Source of the DNA: Alphaproteobacteria bacterium
Lineage (GTDB): Bacteria > Pseudomonadota > Alphaproteobacteria > UBA2136 > UBA6156
Reading direction: 5' to 3'
DNA length: 5,221 bases
Assembly (NCBI GenBank): GCA_027490875.1
Contig: JAIXXE010000029.1
Location: 1 to 5,221, forward strand
Positions 1 to 5,221 of this stretch are shown piece by piece. The notes below the pieces were generated by a model. It was not told the DNA's origin. It ran no database searches and worked only from the letters and a program-made list of their open reading frames with translations. Made by a program: the position numbers and the translations under genes. Position 1 is the first letter of the stretch, and every line of letters begins with the position of its first letter.

Positions 1-138
1 AGCACGACTTTAAATCTGCAGGGTAGCATCACGGGCGGGGCTGGCGGCTTAGGCGGTCATGGCTCGGCCGGCAACGGGCAAGGTGGCGGCGGGGGAGGAA
101 GAAGCCGTGTTGAGAGTATTTGCGGATTATATCGCTAG
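1..138 (+). CDS. C-terminal fragment of a glycine-rich protein, possibly a phage tail or fibre protein
   Basis: Frame 1 is open from the window edge to a TAG at 136-138, giving 45 residues with no start in view. The fragment begins STTLNLQGSITGG and continues through a run of Gly with a few Ala, His, Asn and Gln, ending GGGGGGRSRVESICGLYR. A hydrophobic beta-like segment followed by a Gly-rich tail is a pattern seen at the C-termini of some phage tail and tail-fibre proteins. That would suit an element whose integrase lies further right. The last ~11 residues (SRVESICGLYR) do not look Gly-rich and may have been acquired by reading through a junction. The frame overlaps the end of the opposing gene at 29-454, and probably only one of the two is native here. 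Low-complexity Gly runs can arise by chance in G+C-rich DNA, so confidence is limited. Confidence 0.4.
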   Translation, partial: STTLNLQGSITGGAGGLGGHGSAGNGQGGGGGGRSRVESICGLYR

Positions 139-454
139 CCTGACACACCACCTTATCTTCGGTCGCGCTGCGCTGGGTAATATCCTTTAGGGCAATCAGT
201 TCCACATTCAGGATTTTGTTCATCGGGCCATTTTTCACGGCATCCTTAACCATCTGTTGCCCGTAATCGCTATCACAGGTGGGTAATTTTCCAGGCTCGC
301 CACCCGCTTTACCGATGCTATCCAACATCATGGCAAAGGCTACAAAGGCTAACGGAAACTTCCACCACCACCCCTTAAGATTGAGCCATTTTCGCTTTTT
401 AGCAGGCTTGGCAATGGTTGGTGATGTAGGTGGTGATTGAAGCGGCTCGGTCAT
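29..454 (-). CDS. Small membrane-anchored protein with an exported disulfide-type domain, probably truncated at its C-terminus
   Basis: The ATG at 452-454 is preceded by a good ribosome binding site (GGGAG, 8 nt upstream), which supports this start. The 141-aa product has a Pro-rich N-terminus, a basic stretch (KKRKW, around residues 19-23), a Trp cluster and one hydrophobic segment (about 33-48). An exported-looking domain follows, with two cysteines (C60 and C104) that could form a disulfide. I do not recognise the family with certainty. The C60 and 'VVCQA' pattern recalls small periplasmic domains that normally continue for another 15-30 residues after the second Cys with a beta strand. 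Here the residues after about 107 (SDIIRKYSQHGFF, then an Arg-rich tail) look unrelated and lie antisense to the Gly-rich frame at 1-138. The real C-terminus may therefore have been lost in a rearrangement near 110-145. The gene is on the strand opposite to the integrase, as cargo genes often are. Confidence 0.6.
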   Translation of the reverse strand: MTEPLQSPPTSPTIAKPAKKRKWLNLKGWWWKFPLAFVAFAMMLDSIGKAGGEPGKLPTCDSDYGQQMVKDAVKNGPMNKILNVELIALKDITQRSATEDKVVCQASDIIRKYSQHGFFLPRRHLARCRPSHDRLSRQPRP

Positions 455-479
455 GGCACAAACTCCCTTGGTTTAAGGT

Positions 480-652
480 GGCTGACCCTGAAAATCAAAG
501 TCAGCCGGGAGTTAGTTACCGCGTTAAGACGGTGCGTAGGTCTTTGGCCCCGAAAGGCTTGGACATGCAGCCTACGCCTCCCGGCTGGAAAACCAGAAGG
601 CGTGTTTTGATGACGGAGACACCGCTCCGCTTAACGTGGGTAACTACACCCA
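480..652. ncRNA. Candidate structured RNA or leader with alternative stems
   Basis: This gap of about 256 bases between two minus-strand genes holds no convincing gene but many exact inverted repeats: 480-486/500-506 (7 bp), 502-511/578-587 (10 bp), 518-521/530-533 (4 bp), 534-540/571-577 (7 bp), 574-578/599-603 (5 bp), 585-588/593-596 (4 bp, AAAA loop), 614-618/625-629 (5 bp) and 637-641/648-652 (5 bp). A long-range pair also exists: 513-520 with 639-646 (8 bp) plus 522-528 with 630-636 (7 bp). The long-range helix would enclose the 534-577, 585-596 and 614-629 stems as a multi-arm junction. The 10-bp stem shares 502-506 with the 7-bp stem at 480-506, so the two exclude each other. On the minus strand this is the 5' leader of the gene at 29-454, and the 480-506 hairpin ends about 25 nt before its start codon. 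It matches no riboswitch class I know; strand and expression are inferred. Confidence 0.35.
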
Positions 653-710
653 ACCTTACTATGGCCGAAATTTCTTAAGATGTCCTCAAAAATTAGCGCG
701 GGGTATAGAG

Positions 711-974
711 TTAGCTAAGATGGCGGTAGAGCCAACCCTGCCCCGACTCTGGTAGGTTGCTGGCGTAACGGCGGGTCAGTTCTAGCACGGTGAGGGTATC
801 TTGGCTTAAAAGGCTGGTCTTCAGGCGGTTATAAACTTCGGAGGGGTTATGGCTACTTTTCAGCAGGCATGACGTCGGCGTTAACCAATAGGCTTCTCCG
901 AGGCTGTTGATGGTAGGTGCCAAGCGCGATGAAACACGCCCTGCTGGTTGGTAAGCGATGAAGGTGACAGGCAT
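711..974 (-). CDS. Small SinR/Cas2-like ferredoxin-fold family protein (tentative)
   Basis: The 87-aa product begins MPVTFIAYQ. It then shows a helix with a conserved-looking 'INSLGEAYWLTPTSCLLKSS' layout, a second helix (EVYNRLKTSLL) and a strand (DTLTVLEL), ending in 'GWLYRHL'. This order resembles small proteins annotated 'SinR family' in mobile elements, which have a Cas2/VapD-like ferredoxin fold (typically MK.FLISYDL, ...SLG.WWHYLDSTWLLKS, ...DRL...DSNDSLLVI). I infer the match from pattern, not from a search. The Asp usually found in the first strand (YDL) is not present here (AYQPAG), so nuclease-type activity is doubtful. The frame stays open upstream, but the ATG at 974 fits the family N-terminus. 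No clear ribosome binding site precedes it. An A+T-rich TATTAT/TATATT sequence about 15-25 nt upstream could be a -10 element giving a very short leader. It sits as cargo between the leader region and the integration module. Confidence 0.5.
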   Translation of the reverse strand: MPVTFIAYQPAGRVSSRLAPTINSLGEAYWLTPTSCLLKSSHNPSEVYNRLKTSLLSQDTLTVLELTRRYASNLPESGQGWLYRHLS

Positions 975-1123
975 AAGGTTGATTTCTGTATCAATATAAT
1001 AACGCCAGCATGGGCCAGCAGAGTAATGGAAGGCACGAAAGCCTCAACCTTATTATGGGCTTAATAAGTTGATTTTTCTTGTAAAATGCAAAATATTTTT
1101 CTGAAAAATTCAATTAAGCCCAT
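973..1123. repeat. Cluster of overlapping inverted and direct repeats
   Basis: Three exact inverted repeats overlap end to end: ATAAGGTTGA (973-982) with TCAACCTTAT (1044-1053); CTTATTA (1049-1055) with TAATAAG (1062-1068); and ATGGGCTTAAT (1055-1065) with ATTAAGCCCAT (1113-1123). The last pair continues inward imperfectly (GTTGATTTTTC near 1068-1078 against GAAAAATTCAA near 1103-1113). The segment at 973-990 also recurs as an imperfect direct repeat at 1065-1084 (ATAAG, TTGATTT, TGTA shared). Such a layout suits protein-binding sites (an operator or a recombination accessory site) or alternative RNA folds. None of the arms is followed by a T-run on either strand, so an ordinary intrinsic terminator is not indicated. 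Confidence 0.55.
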
Positions 1124-1296
1124 GTTTTTATTTATAAGCAGATTCATCCTTAGTAACCCCCCTATATAAGTATCTGTTAAGTAATACATAAAAATATATT
1201 TTCAAAATCGTAGGGTGAAATCGCTGTATACAACGTTACTTGGCGAGAAAAAAATCATGGGGATTTTTGCCTCACTAACCAAACGGAGTAAATGGC
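975..1296. other. A+T-rich intergenic region between divergent cargo and integration genes
   Basis: No gene is supported in these 322 bases. They separate the minus-strand gene ending its 5' side at 974 from the plus-strand gene at 1297, so promoters for both directions are expected here. Besides the repeat cluster, the stretch has a GCCAGCA direct repeat (1004-1010 and 1014-1020), an A+T-rich block from about 1065 to 1205, and an 8-bp palindrome TGTATACA near 1225-1232. A weak promoter-like pair for the rightward genes is TTCAAT near 1109 and TATAAG near 1133. I would not rely on it without transcript data. Confidence 0.5.
1250..1268 (+). promoter_or_regulatory. Hairpin in the leader of the integration module
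   Basis: AAAAATC (1250-1256) and GATTTTT (1262-1268) form a perfect 7-bp stem around the loop ATGGG. The hairpin lies 16 nt before the GGAG ribosome binding site of the gene at 1297. A GAG upstream (near 1245) and a CTC downstream (near 1271) could extend it imperfectly. The right arm's T-run makes it resemble a weak terminator or attenuator, but the stem is A+T-rich and marginal. Confidence 0.25.
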
Positions 1297-1740
1297 ATGA
1301 AAAACCAATACTTTAAACAAACAACCCCTGAGCAACGCGCACAAATCCGTGCCTATCGGGATAAAATCGCCAGCCAAGGGTACTACCCATGGAATAAAGC
1401 CCCTACCGGATTTTCCAAAACCCGTACAGGTGGTTCATATCAAGGCCTGCCAACCCTGATGCTTAACACCGATGGCCGAGCAATCGTCCATACCCTGAAA
1501 GCAATCGTAGCTGGTGAAATTCAGTCCTACGCCGACGCTCAAGGATTCTTGCGTGCCCAATGTGGTTTGTCTCTCACGACGATCAAACTGCGTCAGGTGC
1601 TGAAAAACCCTAACCTGAAAGGGCTGCTTTTCTACAAGAAGGGCAAAGTTTGGGTTGAGGGCAGATTTGCTAAACCTATGCCTGATGCTGAGTTTGATAT
1701 GGGCCAAGCCATCCTCTCGACATGGAAGGGCCTCAAATGA
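1297..1740 (+). CDS. Stand-alone serine-recombinase 'Recombinase' (DNA-binding) domain protein lacking the catalytic domain
   Basis: The ATG at 1297 has a GGAG ribosome binding site 8 nt upstream, and the frame is closed by a TAA at 1276-1278, so this is a genuine start and not the tail of a longer recombinase. The 147-aa protein begins with a charged helix (PEQRAQIRAYRDKIASQG, 11-28) followed by 'APTGF' (35-39). It continues with a strand and helix around 'LNTDGRAIVHTLKAIVAGEI' (56-75), 'YADAQGFLRAQCGLS' (78-92), then 'VLKNPNLKGLLFYKKGKVWVEG' split over 101-122, and a final helix (AEFDMGQAIL). This order copies large serine recombinases after the catalytic domain: linker helix, G.aPYGY, e.A.iv..if..i..G, ..L...G, .iL.NP.y.G, W, and a closing helix. 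No resolvase domain or catalytic YxRVS motif is present. It is likely a DNA-binding partner, directionality or regulatory factor of the integrase at 2060. Family assignment is by pattern recognition. Confidence 0.7.
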   Translation: MKNQYFKQTTPEQRAQIRAYRDKIASQGYYPWNKAPTGFSKTRTGGSYQGLPTLMLNTDGRAIVHTLKAIVAGEIQSYADAQGFLRAQCGLSLTTIKLRQVLKNPNLKGLLFYKKGKVWVEGRFAKPMPDAEFDMGQAILSTWKGLK

Positions 1741-1976
1741 TTCCCGAACACATGCGCGAACTGGCAAGGGAGATTCGCTGGATGACGCTGACCCAAGCCC
1801 ACTTCCTTACGTTTGTCCGTAAGCCAGAGGATTTGGGGCTTGAGGATCGGTTATGTGCTGCGCTCCAGCTTATCTGTGCACAACACATCAATAATCACCT
1901 CTACCAGCGCACTCAAACTCAAAAATGCTTCCCTGAGTTGGTTGAAAAACCTGTTCAGCAAGCTACAGAAAAATAA
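1737..1976 (+). CDS. Small helical hypothetical protein translationally coupled to the recombinase-domain protein
   Basis: The start codon overlaps the stop of the previous gene (ATGA, 1737-1740). A GGAAGGG sequence ends 6 nt before it, so I prefer this start to the in-frame ATG at 1722, which lacks a ribosome binding site. The 79-aa product has no signal peptide or membrane segment. It looks mostly alpha-helical (MRELAREIRWMTLTQAHFL, then LEDRLCAALQLICAQHINNHLY) with a polar tail. I recognise no family. The coupling implies that it is made in step with the stand-alone recombinase domain, perhaps as its partner. An excisionase or directionality-factor role is conceivable from size and position but is only an inference. 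Confidence 0.7.
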   Translation: MIPEHMRELAREIRWMTLTQAHFLTFVRKPEDLGLEDRLCAALQLICAQHINNHLYQRTQTQKCFPELVEKPVQQATEK

Positions 1977-2038
1977 ACTAAATATATGAAAAGTATGGCG
2001 TTTAGTTGCGGACACCAAAGCAAATTTGCGCCATACTT
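1976..2038. repeat. Inverted repeats in front of the integrase gene
   Basis: The 83-base gap before the integrase holds a perfect 10-bp inverted repeat, AAGTATGGCG (1991-2000) with CGCCATACTT (2029-2038). The perfect palindrome GCAAATTTGC (2020-2029) touches its right arm, and a 7-bp pair AACTAAA (1976-1982) with TTTAGTT (2001-2007) overlaps its spacer. The right arm ends 9 nt before the AAAGGA ribosome binding site (2047-2052). It could be an operator at which the integrase or the upstream small proteins act, or an RNA hairpin affecting integrase translation. Confidence 0.6.
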
Positions 2039-2059
2039 ACTTAAGTAAAGGAAAAGACA

Positions 2060-3639
<1,580 letters not shown>

Positions 3640-3650
3640 CCTTGGCTTGG

Positions 3651-3679
3651 GGAGTAAGGCAAGGGGTTGCACTTGTCAA
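3651..3679 (-). promoter_or_regulatory. Probable promoter of the tRNA-Ala gene
   Basis: On the minus strand a perfect -35 box TTGACA (3674-3679) is followed after 17 bases by TACTCC (3651-3656) as a poor -10. Transcription would start a few bases before the tRNA 5' end at 3639, through a G+C-rich stretch typical of stable-RNA promoters. A perfect hairpin, GCTGC-AAAA-GCAGC on the plus strand (3680-3693), sits directly upstream of the -35 box. Confidence 0.5.
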
Positions 3680-3700
3680 GCTGCAAAAGCAGCCCTATGC

Positions 3701-3720
3701 AGGCCCCCCTTGGGGGCTTT
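3701..3720 (+). terminator. Strong G+C hairpin with a short T tract
   Basis: GCCCCC (3703-3708) and GGGGGC (3712-3717) form a 6-bp stem with a 3-base loop, extendable by an A-T and a G-T pair, and followed by TTT on the plus strand. It could stop rightward transcription leaving the integrase. On the minus strand it lies 54 bases after the stop of the small gene at 3774 but has no T-run there, so factor-independent termination in that direction is less likely. Confidence 0.4.
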
Positions 3721-3773
3721 ACTCACAATGTCGGCAACGCGGCGCCAGCGTTTGGGTGCGTGCCGTTTGCTGC

Positions 3774-3977
3774 CTAGCCGGCTGCCGACTTCCGCACCAG
3801 CCAATCTTGTAAGGGCTGGCGACTAAACTCATCAAGCATCTGGCTTACCGCAGCGGGTTCAAAACCCAACTGTTGGGCCAGTTTGGTAGCATTGGCGACT
3901 GCAGTCTCATCATGTTCGAGCAAATAGGCCCAGTAGGCATGATTGATCGTGCGTACAGCGTCGAGATAATCTTGCAT
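3774..3977 (-). CDS. Small hypothetical protein
   Basis: I chose the ATG at 3975-3977 because AAAGGG (3985-3990) lies 7 nt upstream. A longer in-frame start at 4022 has no comparable site. The 67-aa product (MQDYLDAVRTINHAYWAYL, then ETAVANATKLAQQLGFEPAAVSQMLDEFSRQPLQDWL) looks soluble and fully helical, with no signal peptide or membrane segment. The 'LAQQLGFEPAAVSQML' part has a faint helix-turn-helix feel, but the protein is too short and too little conserved by eye to call it a regulator. It belongs to the chromosomal side of the junction, in the same direction as the tRNA and nth, with about 255 bases separating it from nth. A promoter-like pair upstream, TTGACG (4211-4216) and TACTCT (4189-4194) with 16 bases between, would give a long leader of about 200 nt. 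Confidence 0.6.
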   Translation of the reverse strand: MQDYLDAVRTINHAYWAYLLEHDETAVANATKLAQQLGFEPAAVSQMLDEFSRQPLQDWLVRKSAAG

Positions 3978-4116
3978 TGGTGTACCCTTTCTTGTTGGAC
4001 TGTGCAGTCGTCTCCGCGCCATGCCAAGGTACGGTTCACAGTCAAGCGAGAACCCGGTGCCATCGTGCAGCTTTTGCGTAAAGCAGCACGTTCATTCTGG
4101 TGTTGTTCCTCCCCTG

Positions 4117-4189
4117 TTTTGATCAAGCAGCGCAGGTTGGTCGCCTGTTGCTGCCCAGGCAGAGTCCCTCAACTGCTGCCTGATTAAAA
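4117..4189. repeat. 73-bp element with 15-bp imperfect terminal inverted repeats
   Basis: TTTTGATCAAGCAGC (4117-4131) pairs with GCTGCCTGATTAAAA (4175-4189) over 15 positions, with one A-C mismatch and one G-U pair when read as minus-strand RNA. Inside are further minus-strand stems: CAGG/CCTG, CTGC/GCAG and GTTG/CAAC. The whole could fold as a closed multi-arm structure. The ends read T-rich first and A-rich last on both strands, the reverse of an intrinsic terminator. It lies 43 bases after the nth stop, in the leader region of the gene at 3774-3977. It may be a small structured RNA, a leader, or an intergenic repeat element. Confidence 0.4.
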
Positions 4190-4231
4190 GAGTAGCAAAC
4201 AGACCGACTGCGTCAACACTTATTATTCTGT

Positions 4232-4912
4232 TTAAGCTGAGTGGTTTACCATAGCCTTGGCAGAAAACTGACACATTTTCTCCACAGCACAACAGCTGCA
4301 CTGAGGGGTTGGCGCTTTGCAAACATAACGCCCGTGCAAAATGAGCCAATGGTGCGCATCGCGCAGGTAAGTTTTGGGAATACGGGTGGGGAGTTCAGCC
4401 GCCATCGCTGCCGGAGTACTGGCGCGCGACAGCCCCAGCCGCCGTGCCACCCGAAAGACGTGGGTATCCACCGCCACCACGGGGGCGCCCCAGAGCGTAT
4501 TGGCAACCACGCTGGCAGTTTTATGGCCCACGCCGGGTAACGCTTCCAAGGCCGCCATGGTGCGTGGCACTTCGCCGGTGTGATGTTCGAGTAAGAGCTT
4601 TGAAAGCGCCACCACATTGCGGGCCTTGGTTTGATAAAGGCCAATGGTGCGAATGGCGCTTTTCAAGTTATCTTCGCCCCATGCGACCATCTGGGCTGGG
4701 GTTTGAATCCTGGGAAAAAAGGCTGTGGTGGCCTTGTTTACGGCAACGTCGGTGGTTTGGGCGCTCATCACGACGGCAATCAGCAGTTGATAGGGGTTGC
4801 CGTAGGCGAGTTCGGTGGTGGGGTGAGGGCTGGCAGCCTGAAAGCTGGCAAACAGGGCGGCAATTTCGGTGGTGTTCTTCCGCCGAGCGGGGCGTTCTAG
4901 TTTGCTTACCAT
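4232..4912 (-). CDS. nth: Endonuclease III, DNA glycosylase/AP lyase
   Basis: This base-excision repair enzyme removes oxidised pyrimidines and cuts the abasic strand. From M at 4910-4912 the protein has 226 aa, close to the 211 of E. coli Nth. The helix-hairpin-helix 'LPGVGHKTASVV' carries the catalytic Lys (K131), and 'VAVDTHVFRVARR' carries the catalytic Asp (D149). The C-terminus has the [4Fe-4S] ligands C198, C205, C208 and C214 in the canonical C-X6-C-X2-C-X5-C spacing, with an extra C207 between two of them. The N-terminal 'ELAYGNPYQLLIAVVMSAQTTD' is the usual family opening. An in-frame start 26 codons further up would overlap the preceding gene by 65 bases and adds a Cys-rich tail foreign to the family, so I reject it. 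The chosen ATG lies 13 bases after the preceding stop with only a poor ribosome binding site, which suggests translational coupling. The protein style suggests an alphaproteobacterium. Confidence 0.96.
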   Translation of the reverse strand: MVSKLERPARRKNTTEIAALFASFQAASPHPTTELAYGNPYQLLIAVVMSAQTTDVAVNKATTAFFPRIQTPAQMVAWGEDNLKSAIRTIGLYQTKARNVVALSKLLLEHHTGEVPRTMAALEALPGVGHKTASVVANTLWGAPVVAVDTHVFRVARRLGLSRASTPAAMAAELPTRIPKTYLRDAHHWLILHGRYVCKAPTPQCSCCAVEKMCQFSAKAMVNHSA

Positions 4913-4925
4913 CGCCAGCGCTTGC

Positions 4926-5221
4926 TTAAAATGGCAGGCCCCATAACCACGCGTGCAGCAGGCCTGCCGCAAGCGCAAAGGCGCCGGCAATCAGCAGGCT
5001 GCTGTCGATGCTGTCGTCGCCCTGCAGAATCGTGAGCACCACCACACTCGCCAGCGCAGGGGTAAAGAGCATCACAAACACCGGGTGGGCTAGCCAATTC
5101 CAAAGCGGCTGCGGATGCAGCACGCTGCCGGCAAGCCAAAAGAGCCCGCCCACGGCCATCAGAGCACTGTCGACCACCACGCCGCGTTGGCTACGCAACA
5201 GTTCCAGCACCAGCACCAGCA
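4926..5221 (-). CDS. Integral membrane protein of unknown family, N-terminus outside the window
   Basis: About 97 C-terminal residues are visible, and the frame is still open at the window edge. A GTG at 5214-5216 could be read as a start, but nothing marks it as one, so I treat the gene as partial. Three hydrophobic segments are seen, counted from that GTG: about 13-33 (VVVDSALMAVGGLFWLAGSVL), 43-64 (AHPVFVMLFTPALASVVVLT) and 73-94 (SLLIAGAFALAAGLLHAWLW). An acidic loop (QGDDSIDS) separates the last two. I recognise no family and no enzymatic motif. It ends 13 bases before nth in the same direction, so the two are probably co-transcribed. The adjacency need not mean shared function. Confidence 0.7.
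   Translation of the reverse strand, partial: LVLVLELLRSQRGVVVDSALMAVGGLFWLAGSVLHPQPLWNWLAHPVFVMLFTPALASVVVLTILQGDDSIDSSLLIAGAFALAAGLLHAWLWGLPF

Noticed and set aside
610..635. TGATGA followed by a short hairpin, reminiscent of a hammerhead ribozyme core
   Set aside because: The essential GAAA after the hairpin is missing (CTTAACG instead), and no cleavage-site arm can be drawn.
507..652. Resemblance of the long-range inverted repeat to an integron attC site
   Set aside because: The required outer RYYYAAC and GTTRRRY core boxes are not found at the ends in the correct orientation on either strand, and there is no integron integrase or cassette array.
430..678. Plus-strand open frame of 82 codons across the structured stretch
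   Set aside because: No ribosome binding site, no recognisable domain, and it overlaps the start of the better-supported minus-strand gene. The inverted repeats explain the stretch better.
1257..1316. Possible 19-codon leader peptide beginning MGIFASLTKRSK and overlapping the start of the 147-aa gene
   Set aside because: Its ATG lies in a hairpin loop with no proper ribosome binding site, and no regulatory codon run is visible, so it is not supported.
1435..1767. Minus-strand open frame of 110 codons opposite the recombinase-domain gene
   Set aside because: It is a shadow of the plus-strand gene, which has a ribosome binding site, a family pattern and a coupled neighbour.
3845..4126. Minus-strand open frame beginning MIKTGEEQHQNE
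   Set aside because: It overlaps the better 67-aa frame out of phase, its Shine-Dalgarno context is poor, and its composition is not protein-like in the second half.
4189..4216. Promoter-like TTGACG and TACTCT pair upstream of the 67-aa gene
   Set aside because: The -10 is poor and its transcript would start inside one arm of the 73-bp inverted repeat. It is mentioned only as a possibility within the gene entry.
4246..4929. Several long open frames on both strands across the nth gene
   Set aside because: All are shadows of nth, whose catalytic and iron-sulfur residues are intact in one frame. The overlapping frames are Trp- and Arg-rich, as expected for wrong-frame G+C-rich sequence.

Overview
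The window looks like the junction between a mobile element (left, about 1-3600) and resident chromosome (right, about 3565-5221) of a proteobacterium. Alphaproteobacteria is my best guess, from the style of the endonuclease III protein and the compact minus-strand gene cluster; it is an inference and no search was possible. The left part is visibly richer in A+T, especially 1050-1240. The nth region on the right is G+C-rich.

Layout from left to right. At 1-138 is the glycine-rich C-terminal tail of a plus-strand protein, possibly a phage tail or fibre protein. Opposed to it, at 29-454 on the minus strand, is a small membrane-anchored protein whose C-terminus looks lost. Positions 480-652 hold a dense set of nested and mutually exclusive inverted repeats, upstream of that gene. 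At 711-974 (minus) is a small protein resembling the SinR/Cas2-like ferredoxin-fold family. Positions 975-1296 are an A+T-rich non-coding stretch with overlapping inverted and direct repeats. Then three plus-strand genes follow: a 147-aa protein that reads like the DNA-binding 'Recombinase' domain of a large serine recombinase without its catalytic domain (1297-1740), a 79-aa helical protein coupled to it through an ATGA overlap (1737-1976), and a full large serine recombinase (2060-3628).

The recombinase reading frame runs into an intact minus-strand tRNA-Ala(GGC) gene (3564-3639) and stops inside it, so its last ~21 residues are antisense to the tRNA. This is the expected geometry for an element integrated at the 3' end of a tRNA gene. 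The second copy of the tRNA end is not in the window, so the element extends left beyond position 1. Beyond the tRNA come a 67-aa minus-strand hypothetical gene, a 73-bp element with long imperfect terminal inverted repeats, nth (endonuclease III) and the C-terminal part of a membrane protein.

Working interpretation: the left side is a prophage or integrative element with cargo genes on the minus strand and an integration module on the plus strand next to the attachment site. The most unusual points are the catalytic-domain-free recombinase-domain protein encoded just before the true integrase, the switch-like structured region at 480-652, and the integrase C-terminus supplied by the host tRNA gene.
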